Assembly (NCBI GenBank): GCA_949316495.1
Contig: OX439000.1
Span: forward strand, 55,900,220-55,964,219
Source of the DNA: Amphiduros pacificus
Lineage: Eukaryota > Annelida > Polychaeta > Phyllodocida > Hesionidae
Length of the DNA: 64,000 nt
Reading direction: 5' to 3'
The position numbers and the translations under genes were made by a program. The notes beneath the pieces were generated by a model. It was given only the letters and a program-made list of their open reading frames with translations, searched no databases and had not been told where the DNA came from. Shown here piece by piece: positions 1-11,759 of this stretch (position 1 is its first letter; each line of letters begins with the position of its first letter).

Positions 1-416
1 TTTTATTTTATGTTGTGCCAGTATGAAATATACACAGAGGAAATGTTGGCCTCAGTTCAATGAATACATAGAATTAGTAATTAGGTAAATACCACTCCAT
101 CACAATGGTCACAATGTATGGCCTTTGAGGGCTAATGTGGCTTAATGACAATTAGGTGAGTGCTGTTAAAAAGGGCAGATGAAACAATAGATGTTATGCA
201 TATTGAATAAAACATGAGTCTGCAAGGGTATGATGGAAGCAAACATAAATCTGGCAGTGACGTGTCCAGTGTGTAGCTAGTCTCAGGCACAGGGTTGACA
301 TGACTGCATGCTCGACTATATACAGAATATATCACATCTCCTCTTTAACACTAACAAACAAATAAGCCAGGATGAATGGTGGATAAAGCCAGTCTTAACC
401 ACAATCTATATCTTTA

Positions 417-1300
417 ATGAATTTTATATATTTAACTGCTGACCTTGGTGAATCAGAGAATATCAACATGCCTGGTCCTTTACATGGGATAAGTGTTTGT
501 AAAATAAGAAAAAGAAACAATGTAGTACGAAACTGTATCAAGATATGCAATGGACAAGAAATAACATACATGAAAACAATTAGGTTAGTTAAGAACTGTG
601 TACTCATACTAAGTGAATCAGTGACACTAGTCTTTAATGATGTATTTAATTATAATGTGTTCCCAGATAACCTAAAACATGCAGAGCTATCACTTCAAAA
701 AGAGAACATGAATTTGATAAAATAATATACAGGCTTGTGTTAGTTTCAATTTCAAAATTATTTGAAGGATTAACGATGGATCAACTTAGTGGTTTCGTTA
801 TAGATAAACTTTGAGATATCTTATATGGTTATATCACCCAACATGCACTATTACAGGATATTGAGGACTGGAAAAATGCTTTAGATAGAGGAGAGGTTGT
901 TGGAGTAGTGGCAATTGACCTAATCAAAGCATTTGATGCAATACCCCATGTGCCTCTGTTAGGCAAGTTTTATGCATACGGAATTTCCAAAGATTCCAAT
1001 TTCCGATGATATTTAGTTATTTAAAACATAGAAAAACAAAGGGTCAAAATTGGTGACACTGGATATTAAACACAACTTATTCTCCGAGATATTACTCAAG
1101 GATAATTACTTGACAGGTTTAGATATTTTAACATATATTTAAATGACTTGCTTTATTGCCTTATATCTTATATAATTATGCTGATGATAATAAATTAACA
1201 TATTGGGATAAATGTTAACAGCATCAATGTAGCTATAAAACGGTTTCAGGAAAATGCTGCAAATTGCTTTCCTTTTCATTACATGGGATAAAGGTTTACC
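417..1300 (+). mobile_element. Degraded LINE reverse transcriptase fragment
   Basis: Translated pieces in several frames match a Jockey/CR1-type LINE RT in the right order. Around 640-720 is a fingers-like piece (FPDNLKHAELSLQKENMN). Around 770-830 is a stretch resembling SKIFEGLTMDQLSGFV. At 850-990 is motif A with its flank (VVAIDLIKAFDAIPH, then LLGKFYAYGIS). At 1130-1200 is a motif C region ending in YNYADD. Stops and frame changes separate the pieces, so it is dead. Neither a 5' ORF nor an intact 3' end is visible. A SINE follows directly. The clade is uncertain beyond a non-LTR retrotransposon. Confidence 0.75.
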
Positions 1301-1313
1301 AAAATTGTTCACA

Positions 1314-1618
1314 CGGGGCGTGGCGTAGTTGGTTAGAGTGGTAGCTTATTAGCACCAGTTCCTCTGTGGTGATCCAAAGGTTGTGGGTTTGATCTCCGGT
1401 ATAATGATATAATTTCCCATATGAGCTGAGGCCCGTGCTTTAAGGTTTAACCCGCTGGCCATGTAAATCTGTGACCGGGCAGGTTGTCATGTCAAAGGCC
1501 TGCGATATGACAATTCAGTTAGCCAGCACTATATCTGCTACAAGTAGGTCTCATCACGAAATGACTGAAATAATGTTGAAACTGATGTAAAACCCAACAA
1601 ACCAAACCAAACCAAACT
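1314..1618 (+). mobile_element. tRNA-derived SINE, copy 1 (most complete)
   Basis: The head resembles a tRNA gene with an A-box-like TGGCGTAGTTGGTTAGAGTGG at 1320-1340 and a B-box-like GGTTTGATCTCC near 1387. A central domain follows (GCCAGCACTATATCTGCTACAAG, then CATCACGAAATGACTGAAAT). It ends in an AACCAA-type tail. At least three more copies with the same domain order lie at 13085, 42508 and 52408, and a head-only piece lies near 55985, so this is a dispersed family. Pol III transcription is inferred from the boxes. The conserved central part may belong to one of the metazoan SINE core superfamilies, but I cannot assign it without a library. Confidence 0.8.
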
Positions 1619-1619
1619 T

Positions 1620-2950
1620 ATGAGTGAATCACAAACAAAACGTTAAGACGTACTTTTATTACCATGTGACAGATCTGTAGATGGACAAGTAAACAAGTCA
1701 GGATTATGGCCTGTGTAAATGGAATCGGGAGAAAGTATGCACTTCTCCTTTCGAAGAGTGACTGGTGGTCTTTCTTTCACATTATTTATTTTATCGTTAA
1801 AATGCTTCCAGCTTATGCTTTGAATCCGATTGAAAGTAAAGTATATTCTTATTCTTAGAATATCAAGGCCATCTAAATGGCCATAATATTTAATTGATCC
1901 TAATATAAGGCAACAATCATATACTAGTATGACAATGGCATCCAATATGCAGTTTCATGAACTTTAGTTTCTAATTAACGTTTATATAGATGACTACATT
2001 AATTGCTTTTAGATATACAAGTCCGCCTTAAATGTGCTATATTATCATACTGCAGAAATAAACAAAAACTCACCTAAATATTGGTATTTTACCCTCTGAG
2101 AGGATTGACTACCTATGTTTAGGAGAGTATGAATAAATAGCTGACCTTTTGAATTATATATTTAATCCCTTGTTAAAGAAAGACGCTCTAAATTATCCAT
2201 TATATTTTGAGAACATCATGTATCAAAAAGCATTTTACCATTTCCCGTATTTTAAATTTAAATTTAAAGTTTTCATTCTAAAAAGTAAAAATATTGTTTG
2301 AATATTATTGAAATGATATTCGTTCGAAAAAAGAACGAACTCTGATGATAATCAGATGTGAAATTCTTTAGTCCTAAAACCTAGGTCACTATGGAAGTTA
2401 TGAGTGCCAACTGTCTTGTACAATCGGGCCAATATTATCAAAAGCAGATAAGGTGCTGAAATAGAAATCTCTTGGGGCGTTTTGCATGCATAAACTAGGC
2501 ACTCGGATTATTAGTGCCTTGTGGTATACCAACTAATTGCCATTGCCTTGGGTTTCAAAACCAATATTTAACCAACACATTAATAAATGTCACAAAAGGT
2601 AAGGTTTCAAGTAAATTAAACACTTTATTCTGAATAAAACAATGGCCACAATATAGCGATATAGGTAGGTATCATTTGTCTCGAGGTGCAAAAAGGAGAT
2701 GTAGCATTTGCTTGCTGTGATCTGGAGCAAGCAGCATGGCCGGCTGGCAGATGCCTTAAGCACCCGCCAGTGTGATGTGTATGGCCATACCAAGTCAAAC
2801 ATCCACTGACACACTCACATCACACTACAGTCTCCCCATTCATATACCAACACATCACTCACACACATGGAAGTTTTTTCCGGGATAAGTTTGCCTTAAG
2901 TATGTGTTGCTCCACGCTCACATAAAAGGCATACAGGATTGTGACTTATT
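1620..2950. other. AT-rich intergenic stretch, no gene seen
   Basis: Only short ORFs with no recognisable composition or motif occur here. The only regularities are short AT-rich palindromic runs such as the one near 2250. I see no gene. Confidence 0.5.
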
Positions 2951-3111
2951 ATTTTGTATGGTAAATTAAAATGTGAGCACATGAGAGGAGGATTTGTTCA
3001 AGTGTGGGACTTGTGTACTTGCAGGTGTGCAGTGGATGTAAGTGTGATGTGGTGGGGTGGGGGTTGGACCAAGGACCCCACTCTGGTTGTCCTCGTCCTG
3101 TGCCTGTTTAC

Positions 3112-3303
3112 TCATACTTCACAACTCACACAGGAGAAGCACAGGACAGCAGACATGAGACATTCTCCAGAGCACAATAATCCCACTGCAAAGCATACCA
3201 AGCACCATAATGATGATCTACCACCTCTCAACATGGAGGATGCGCAATATACGCGTGGTCCACCGAGGAGTGACCAACAAGGCTGCCAAACCCACAGGTA
3301 TGT
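3112..3303 (+). other. Unresolved exon-like segment
   Basis: This is a GC-richer island in AT-rich DNA. It has an acceptor-like CACAACTCACACAG ending at 3132 and a donor-like CCCACAG followed by GTATGT at 3299. One plus frame is open through it (EKHRTADMRHSPEHNNPTAK at the start), and a minus frame is open as well. The protein is rich in His, Pro and Asn and matches nothing I know. It could be a chance exon-like sequence, an untranslated exon or a repeat. No neighbouring exon was found. Confidence 0.2.
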
Positions 3304-3469
3304 GCTCATGCAGCGTACCTACCACCCTAATTACTCCACATCTATCAAATGCCCACATCTAATAAATTCCAAACTGATGTATATTGATGACACACAAACT
3401 GTAATATATGCTCTGACACCCTATCTTAGAACCAATGCATATATGTACAAGTACATATAAATATGTATG

Positions 3470-4950
3470 TTTTAAGCAAACTAGTAACGCTTATGCAATC
3501 GAATGCAGGGAGTTAGCTCATAACCATCTCAAAATGATTATTAATAAACATCAAAGGTTCCTTGTAACGTTCAAACATGGGACTCGTTCTATTCATATTT
3601 ATCAAATACATATCTAGCAGACTCAGTGCAGTTACATTAATAACTGATTAGCACTAAATATATCCATATTCCCATGTCGTTGAGCACAATATCTAAATGA
3701 TGTACCTCTTAGATATCTGAATCAAACAATTTCATAATCTTCTGAAATTTGTATAATCTTCTTACCATTGGGTTGTCAGAGGAATGACAATTTAATGGCT
3801 GTTCATTCCGAAATATTACAAAATGTATGACATATGATAACCATATTTTCGGACAATAACTGAATATTCAAATAAATATTGCATATCATATTTTCATGCA
3901 TTGGTGTGTGATATTTAAAATACAAACTCGGTTGCTTTAAATTAGCTGTATTAAATTCAACAAAATCTGATAGACAAATTTGATGGACAAAATAAAGATT
4001 CGGCATGCTTTGGAACGGTCTCCAGATTCTTTCACAAAATCAGAAAAACAAACAAAATCGAAACGTAATAGACATCTAAGAAATTAATCTAATGGATTTA
4101 ACTATCGGGCATAACTACTTTGCATTATTTGTTGCTTATAACAACATATCGCAAGTGAAACACGAATAACCTTTTAGCGGCTTAGCAGAAACAATGCTCT
4201 TGATAATTTTCTCCTTTCAAAGATTATGATATATCAAGTTTTTTATATTGGCATCACATTCCATAATAAGGGAAATTCGGCGGTATCTATATGTAGATGA
4301 AATAAATACACACTTAATATCCAACATTGTTTAGTCTAAGGTAATTGTACATATATTCAGGCAAAATAGTAACAACTCAATCATCTATATCCTCTGAATG
4401 TTATTGAGACAAACATGAACATATCAGGAGTCGAGATATCAAGTTGGTATTGTTACAAATGGATCAGGATGACACATCAGAGCTATAGTGATTTGATTAA
4501 CTCATAACAGTTGTATAGATAGATTGCATCTCAAAACATGTATAAAAATAGGATATTATATGATACATTTAGATTGTTTTTTCAGAGTTGAGAAGTGTAT
4601 CTCAATGTGGAACAAAATAATTTATTTCCATGATGTTTAACTCAGTATAAAACTTCAGTCGTGTTTTAACCTATGTTGAAACAAGTTTGTTTAATTTTAC
4701 ACAATATTTTCAAAAGGAATGTATCTTGTTACATCCCATGTGAAGCACCTAGTGAACATTTCAAGAGGAAAAGATAATATTAGATAAATTACAGTTGATT
4801 CGGAACTTGCAGACAGGTGGTAGAGAAATGTGGATGTCTGCTATTGAGCTGATTCTCACTCTGACAATGACTACCTAGCAAAGACACTCAGTGTGGTGTG
4901 ATGTCTGGAAAATCCCAGCCACTTCGAAAAGGGAAGGGCATTGAGTTCTG
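3470..4950. other. AT-rich intergenic stretch, no gene seen
   Basis: I find no coding signature, RNA gene or clear repeat here. Confidence 0.5.
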
Positions 4951-4956
4951 GTGAAA

Positions 4957-5505
4957 AGCATTCATGAAATGAGGATTTCAAATACTTTTTCCTTGCATAA
5001 TATAAATGTTTAAACTTTGCGATCAAATGTTATTACCCATCATATTTCTCCTTCACAAAGCTCTGTGCCATTTGAAAGTAAAGGAGTCTTCTACTATAAT
5101 CCAAATCATCCATTGGACAATTTTTCAGCAAACTTTGTTTAGCTGACCAGTGATCTGGTGCAAACACCTGCTTAGTAAAGATTTGCTATCAATGGAACAC
5201 TTTCAGAGTGGGATAAAGGAGTGATTTGGCTTACCAGAGGCCTGTTTGTCCATTAATGTTTGTCCATTGGTACAGGCCTAATGCCCTGACAGACCACAAA
5301 AGAGGTCACAGGCATACATGCATGTGACCACCTGGTGGTTAAGAGAGTACAGCCAGTACTTGGCACTTTAAGCAAAACACAATAAACATAGTTGGTGTAT
5401 TTTGGTTGATATTAGTGAGATAACATGCTTGTATTACAGTTTTGTGGCCACATGTTATTTGAGAATACCTCAAACCTCTGTAAAAGTCCCTGTGACCTCT
5501 GTGAT
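4957..5505 (-). mobile_element. TTAA-type MITE, copy A
   Basis: A non-autonomous element of about 550 bp, present five times in the window. The terminus reads AGCATTCATGAAAT, the reverse complement of the far end of the copy at 60062. Internal landmarks include TTATTACCCATCATATTTC, GGAGTGATTTGGCTTACCAG and CTGTGACCTCTGTG, all shared among copies in the same order. The far terminus is eroded here, so no target duplication can be read. Better copies (29487, 60062) show TTAA flanks, which suggests piggyBac- or Kolobok-type mobilisation. There is no coding capacity. Confidence 0.75.
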
Positions 5506-5509
5506 TTAA

Positions 5510-6970
5510 AATCTAATGACCAATTTAGTGGGATGGATATTTATGAAAAAATAAAATACATATAGAGTCAAGTACCTATGGGCAAAACTGATACAACTGT
5601 ACATAAACATAAAAATGGTGCGATAGTGGTAGAGTATGTTATGAGAGGGAACTCTTGTACTGGGGGTAACATATTGCCAGCTTAACTTTAAATTTGAAGA
5701 GTGCTTACTTTTATCACATTAGGTCATCATAATCATTGCAAGATCATACCTATTTATAATCTCTTTATGATAATAATTAACCCGATAACATGAAATAATT
5801 ATGTACATGTTATCAATGCAAAACCTACCTAAATACTATAATATTTCTCTATCAGTTACAAAAAAGCATATACATGTAAATGGCGTGAAAAAGTAGGATC
5901 AGCAGGTGGTCTTACGTAAACTCGAGGGACAGTTGTGAAATAGGCAAGGAGGTCCGAGAGAGGTCATCTGGCACCTGCAATGGTCACTTTTTGCAGAAGG
6001 AAGTCCTCCCATTCATATATTTTTAAACAGATTTCCATTCGTTCTGGTTTCTCATCAGGCAGTCATAGTTATGTAACTGTTTATATATAAACACAAACCA
6101 AGCGAGGCTGATCTGTCACCAAAGTGTTCATCCACACAGGTACAAATCAGCTGATGTTACGTTTTACACTTATTAAAAAAAATCGATGCACTAACATTTT
6201 AAATATAGTATAATCTTTGGTATTACTATAAATAAATGAGGGGAAAATTACTTTCATAATAGCTTTAAGTATCTCCTTCTTGCTAGATAAAAACATTTGG
6301 CTGTTCCAGCGTAAAACCGTAAAACCCCTCCATTGTACAAGTGATCTCCAATTATGTTTCCCATTTTCAATCTGGAACTTTTCATTAGCCACCACGCAGA
6401 GAAAGTGATGTGTGATCGATGATATGCAGTATGACAATCATAACTGTCGCTGTTTAATTACTCCCAACATGGTTTTGTCTTCACTTATGACAACGTATTA
6501 AATTTGTTACCCTCATTTGTCATTGTAAAGTGGCATTGATGTGTGCTGAGAAGACTCTGCGTAGGATTCCAATGTTGGGATCCACGTACTCGTGAGTCTA
6601 CCACAGATCATGTTAGAGAAAGAAGTCTGTCATTGAGCATTGCTCTTTATTTGGCTATTTGTGAATGTGGATATATCAATAAAAACCATGTTCAATTACC
6701 TTAGTTTTTTGTGAAAGATAATTGCTGTGGTTAAACTCATCTATTAAAACTGCACAGTTCAAACTAACATTTGATATAAACATATGTGAACATACCTCAT
6801 CAAGGAAAAATAAATCCGTTTATTTGACTTCCAGTATAATATATAGGTGACGTGTTATTTCAAGAGTCCTTTAGAAAACTCAGTTTGATGATGTTCGTTT
6901 GGTAAAAAAATTAAGGTAATTTCTTTTAATATTTGTGCATTTCATTTTGTCTGGGATAGAATATACAGAT
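5510..6970. other. AT-rich intergenic stretch, no gene seen
   Basis: Only short random-looking ORFs are present. Nothing supports a gene. Confidence 0.5.
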
Positions 6971-6973
6971 GTT

Positions 6974-6991
6974 TTCTCATATATTCACAAT

Positions 6992-7044
<53 letters not shown>

Positions 7045-7063
7045 CATTGTGAATATATGAGAA
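6974..7063. repeat. Perfect 22-bp inverted repeat around a TA microsatellite
   Basis: The left arm at 6974-6995 (starts TTCTCATATATTCACAATG) and the right arm at 7042-7063 are exact reverse complements. They enclose about 46 bp of pure TA repeat that is itself self-complementary, so the whole 90 bp can form one hairpin. A related arm (CATTGTAAATATATAATGAG) follows a TA tract near 40767. This suggests that the arm and TA tract are part of a dispersed repeat rather than a one-off palindrome. Confidence 0.85.
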
Positions 7064-7404
7064 CTACTGAACTACTGAAAACAATAAATCATAGTAACTC
7101 TCCTCAAACATATTCGATACGTTATGATACAATATCGATATATATTTCATGGAATAATTTTGGCTTTAAGGTATGTACAACATTGTTTTTGTGATAGCAT
7201 ACTGTCATGTTTTCCTCAAACCACCCTGTACTTAGTACAGACATGATGCAGATGATGACTATTTGAGGGAAGCAGATGCGAGTATTAATCCCGCGAGGGC
7301 CTTAGTCGGCTATGACCGCCCTCTAGTGGCTGCTGGAGGCAGTATCGAAAAGTCCCACTGCTTGAAGTGGGCGAAGGTCGTGGTGCCTAGAAGGTTGAGG
7401 TTGA

Positions 7405-7715
7405 AGAGGAGGCCTACATTCTGCCAAAGAGAGGAGGGCCTACATTCTGCTAAGGAGAGGAGGGGCTATATTCTGCTAAGGAGAGGAGGGGCTATATTCT
7501 GCTAAGGAGAGGAGGGCCTATATTCTGCTAAAGAGAGGAGGACCGTACATAATGCTAAGGAGAGGAGGGCATATATTCTGCTAAGGAGAGGAGGGCCTAT
7601 ATTCTGCTAAGGAGAGGAGGGCCTATATTCTGCTAAGGAGAGGAGGACATATATTCTGCTAAGAAGAGGAGGGCCTACATTCTGCTAAAGAGGGGAGGGT
7701 TTATATTCTGCTAAA
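7405..7715. repeat. 26-bp minisatellite
   Basis: About 12 imperfect head-to-tail units of 26 bp with core TATATTCTGCTAAGGAGAGG. Units differ by scattered substitutions, for example TACATT for TATATT and AAAGAG for AAGGAG. An open frame through part of it comes from the repeat composition and is not called as a gene. Confidence 0.9.
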
Positions 7716-7721
7716 GAGCAG

Positions 7722-8215
7722 GTGTCTGCCGCTTGTCCTGAAGATCATTCATCGGTCGAGGGGTGGGGCAGCTTTCCAGCGCAGGATGAGGCTGTGAAGT
7801 TGTGCAGTGGTAGTAACGTGGGGATCAGCTGTAGAAAAAATGTGTTATACATCCTCATTCTTTACGCCGTAGTCTTGGAGCAGGTTATTGCTGTAGCTCT
7901 GGAGGATGAAGTAGCCAAAGCATCGGCACTTGCAGCGTGGTGGCCCCGGGATTAACGGGTGAAGTTTTCATTTCCATTATCTCAAGGGTCTTTACGTTGT
8001 CCCCGGCCTATCCCTGGGTCGAATACATCGTCGTTTTTCTGGGAGGAAGATCCACGGAGTAAATCCAACAGCGAGGGTGAATGGGAGTCCTGGTGCTGGG
8101 CGGGAGAGGTACCGTCCTGAGCAGACATGGCTAGCGCTGAGAAGAGCCTTAATTTGCTGCATAGAAAGGGAACAGGCTTGCCAATCAGAGGTTCATATAT
8201 GTGCCATAACAGCAA
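7722..8215. other. GC-richer spacer between arrays, no gene called
   Basis: This spacer separates the 26-bp and 19-bp arrays. It is richer in GC than its surroundings and has short ORFs on both strands (7722-7955 plus, 7982-8215 minus), with no family resemblance that I recognise. It may be old transposon DNA. Confidence 0.35.
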
Positions 8216-9183
8216 ATATCCTAGGTGAGGCTATTTAACCTTGGTGAGGCTATTTAACCTTGGTGAGGCTATTTAACCTGGGTGATGCTATTTAACCTTG
8301 GTGAGGGTATTTAACCTTGGTGATGCTATTTAACCTTGGTGAGGGTATTTAACCTTGGTGAGGCTATTTAACCTTGGTGAGGGTATTTAACCTTGGTGAG
8401 GCTATTTAACCTTGGTGAGGGTATTTAACCTAGGTGAGGCTATTTAACCTAGGTGAGGCTTTTTAACATTGGTGAGGCTTTTTACCCTAGTTGAGGCTAT
8501 CTAACCTTGGTGAAGCTATTTAACCTTGGTGAGGCTATCTAACCTAGGTGAAGCTATTTAACCTTGGTGAGGTTATTTAACCTAGGTGAGGCTATTTAAC
8601 CTAGGTGAGGCTATTTAACCTAGGTGAGGCTATTTAACATTGGTGAACCTATTTAACAGAGGTGAATCTTTTTAACTTGGGTGATGCTATTTAACCTTGG
8701 TGAGGCTATTTAACCTGGGTGATGCTATTTAACCTTGGTGAGGCTATTTACCCTGGGTGATGCTATTTAACCTTGGTGAGGCTATCTAACCTATGTGAAG
8801 CTATTTAACCTTGGTGAGGCTATTTAACCTGGGTGAAGCTATTTAACCTTGGTGAGGCTATTTACCCTGGGTGATGCTATTTAACCTTGGTGAGGCTATC
8901 TAACCTAGGTGAAGCTATTTAACCTTGGTGAGGCTATCTAACCTAGGTGAAGCTATTTAACCTTGGTGAGGCTATCTAACCTAGGTGAAGTTATATAACC
9001 TTGGTGAAGTTATTTAACCTGGGTGAAGCTATTTAACCTTGATGAGGCTATCTAACCTGGGTAAGGCTATTTAAGCTGGGTGAGGCTATTTAACCTAAAT
9101 GAGGCTTTTTAACATAGGTGAAGCTTTTTAACCTTGCTGAGGCTTTTTAACCTAAGTGAGGCTTTTTAACATAGGTGAAGCTG
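8216..9183. repeat. 19-bp minisatellite, about 50 units
   Basis: Tandem units of GGTGAGGCTATTTAACCTT run for about 970 bp with many point variants (GATGCT, GAAGCT, ATCTAA, CCTAGG). Some two-unit alternations (GAGG unit then GATG unit) suggest higher-order duplication. The units carry GGTGAG or close variants, resembling a 5' splice site, all on the plus strand. Confidence 0.95.
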
Positions 9184-9339
9184 TTCAAGGTGCAATGTAA
9201 GAAACCATAAAGATGCGTAGTTCGTAAGAGGAAACGCTTTTAAGGTGTTAACACGTTAAGAGCAAATGCTGTTGTCTTCATAAAATTAATTGTGCGACAG
9301 AAAATGATACACATAACCATGAATGACACACACACCCTT

Positions 9340-9745
9340 AATACATAATGATGTATACCTCCCTGTATTCAGTACAGAAATAATGCAGATCTCCCTGCAC
9401 TTGATACAAAAATAATGCGTACCTCCCTGTATTCAGTATAGAAATAATGAAGAACTCTCTGTACTTGATACATAAATTATATAAATAATGCATACTTCCC
9501 TATACTTGATACATAAATAATTCAGACCTCTTTGTACTTGATACATAAATAATTCAGACCTCCCTATATTTGATACATAAAAACCTTCCTGTATTCAATA
9601 TAGAAATAATTCAGACCTCACTGTATTCAGTATAGAAATAATGCAGACCTCCCTGCACTTATTACATAAATGACGCATACCTTTTTTATCTAGCATCTAA
9701 AGGAGGCAGACCTCTTATTACATAAATGAAGCAGACCTGCCTGTA
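9340..9745. repeat. Degenerate tandem repeat of about 32 bp
   Basis: Repeats of the type CCTCCCTGTATTCAGTACAG followed by AAATAATGCAGA, alternating with an ACTTGATACATAAATAAT variant. Units are diverged and of uneven length, so the array looks older than the one before it. Confidence 0.7.
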
Positions 9746-10555
9746 GTGAAGCTCTACTCGATACATAAGAGAAACCCCGGTCAGGATCTTTTAAAGCCCC
9801 ATTTCAACCGTTCAATATTATAAAAGGTCCAGCTGATTGCATATTAAGCGGGTACAAATACGAAGTGTCCACCTGGCATATGAGGGGGTATACCAAACAT
9901 TAATCTAGACATTGATTTTGAATATTCTGAATGGAAACATATCGTCTGAATAATAGACATTACCGGTCTAGTCTTCATAATCCCCATAAATCTTTTTTAT
10001 TCATCTCTGATTTACTTTCATGTTATTAATCCTAAGCGGTCATGTGTTGAAAGGTGTAACCGAGGAAACAAGCTTATTTCATTAAAGCTAAAAAGTTAAT
10101 GATTGTAAAAAGCTTAATTCCGAAACTTGCAAAGAGTAAAGTGTTGACTGTTTTCAAAAAATAAATAACACATATTTGACAATATTGGGATATATTGGCC
10201 ACTAGTTTTTGGATGCGTAATTGGATATACATGTTTGGGCAGACAAAGTATAAACGTTATAAATACATTGAATGGTGATAGACTTAACCAAACTTGACTG
10301 CTCATGTATGTGTCATTAAGGACCAATGATACACCTTCATGTCTCCTTATCGACCTCTCTGGTCGTCATCACATCTCTTCCTACTTGGTCAGAAGACGAG
10401 ACCCCTGACGTCAAAGGTCAAAACTTGTCAGGATAATGCCCTAATTAGTGAATCATGACCGGAATTGTGCACCTAAATGTGTGGTAGCGATTTCGGGGTC
10501 ACGAGTCATCTGTTTAATTAAGCAGTACCCAGACAGTGAATGCTCGGTTATACCA
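9746..10555. other. AT-rich stretch, no gene seen
   Basis: This is the spacer between two tandem arrays. I see no coding or RNA signal in it. Confidence 0.45.
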
Positions 10556-10990
10556 CACAATGTAGGTATAATACTCATAGTGTGTAGGTATATTACCCAT
10601 ACTGTATCGGTATATTAACAATTCTGTGCGGGCGTATTACTAAGTGTATCATCCATTGTGTTCGGGTATATAGAGTAATTATAATCATAATTACTCCAAG
10701 ATAATCCATAGTGTGCAGATACATAATCCATTAGTATGCAGGTATATAATCCATGGTGTGCCATTATATAATCTATTATGTGCAGATATATAATCCATGG
10801 TGTGCCATTATATAATCCATTAGTATGCAGGTATATAATCCATGGTGTGCCATTATATAATTTATTATGTGCAGGTATATAATCCATTGTGTGTATGTAT
10901 ATAATCCTTTAGTGTTCAGGCATATAATCCATTAGTTTGCAGGTATATAATCCATTGTGTGCAACTACCCAATCATAATGTGAAGGTATA
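10556..10990. repeat. 22-bp minisatellite
   Basis: Units of about 22 bp with core GTATATAATCCATTGTGTGC, roughly 18-20 copies including degenerate ones on the left. A higher-order unit containing CATGGTGTGCCATTATATAA recurs at 10750-10860. The minus-strand open frame across it is a by-product of the repeat. Confidence 0.85.
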
Positions 10991-10999
10991 TAATCCATC

Positions 11000-11615
11000 A
11001 GAAGAAAACCTGTGAATGCCCTACAGACACAAAACTATTCAATCTTTTTATCCCATTTGATACAATTTATAGTCAGGACCTTATGTTCCCGAATGATTAT
11101 TGCCACTGATCGAATTTCTTTAAAGCACTTCTATGTTGTATTTGATAACATTTATGAATTAGATCCTGAAGCTTAAAGACATTAGTATGAAGCCCAATAA
11201 TATTAAGCATGTTTCTACCATGAAAGTGACAATTACCAGTTAAAAGGTGTTAGTATTCTGTCTAATTGAATTGTTGTTGATTGCAATTATATCTTCATGG
11301 AAACAGGACAACTTACCTGTGAACTGAAAGGCTTTAAGCGATGGATATTTTCAGGAATATTTACAATAACATTTAAGAGTAATAAGGCACGGTGAGATAT
11401 GTCAGTCGCTGTTCTCATTCGGAATAAATAGGTAAGTGAATGTCTCAGATTGAAGGGAAAACCACTGTTGCTTTGCCCTGTGTGATAAAAAAATCAAAGG
11501 TCAATCTCCTTGATGTGTGATGTTCATATCTGCGGCAACCACAAAGCTCTACAAGTGTGTAGCACTCATTCTTGGGTCGAGCAACATGTCAAGCTTATGA
11601 AGACCCGGAAGTTTG
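11000..11615. other. Non-coding stretch
   Basis: I see no gene, repeat or motif that I can name. Confidence 0.4.
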
Positions 11616-11755
11616 TAGTCTATTACGTGTTAGGCCCTTAACAGATTTTGAGGCAATATTCGAACAACTTTCGACCATCTTGGTTTCGGTGTTTTCACAG
11701 CTTGGCAAGAGCTATTACAAATGATTTTGAAGGTGTGAATGCATTCGCCGCTCTG
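11616..11755 (+). repeat. Repeat copy with an unoccupied TTAA site
   Basis: This segment parallels 60040-60060 plus 60624-60770. Shared words are GTGTTAGGCCCTTA before the site, then TTTTGAGGCAAT, CAACTTTC and GCATTCGCC after it. In the 60-kb copy a MITE of about 560 bp interrupts the sequence exactly at the TTAA found here at 11638-11641. This copy therefore represents the uninterrupted (empty-site) form of an older dispersed repeat of unknown class. Confidence 0.7.
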
Positions 11756-11759
11756 CCTT

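Noticed and set aside
10615-10887. 90-codon minus ORF with Tyr/Leu/His repeats
   Set aside because: It translates the 22-bp minisatellite.
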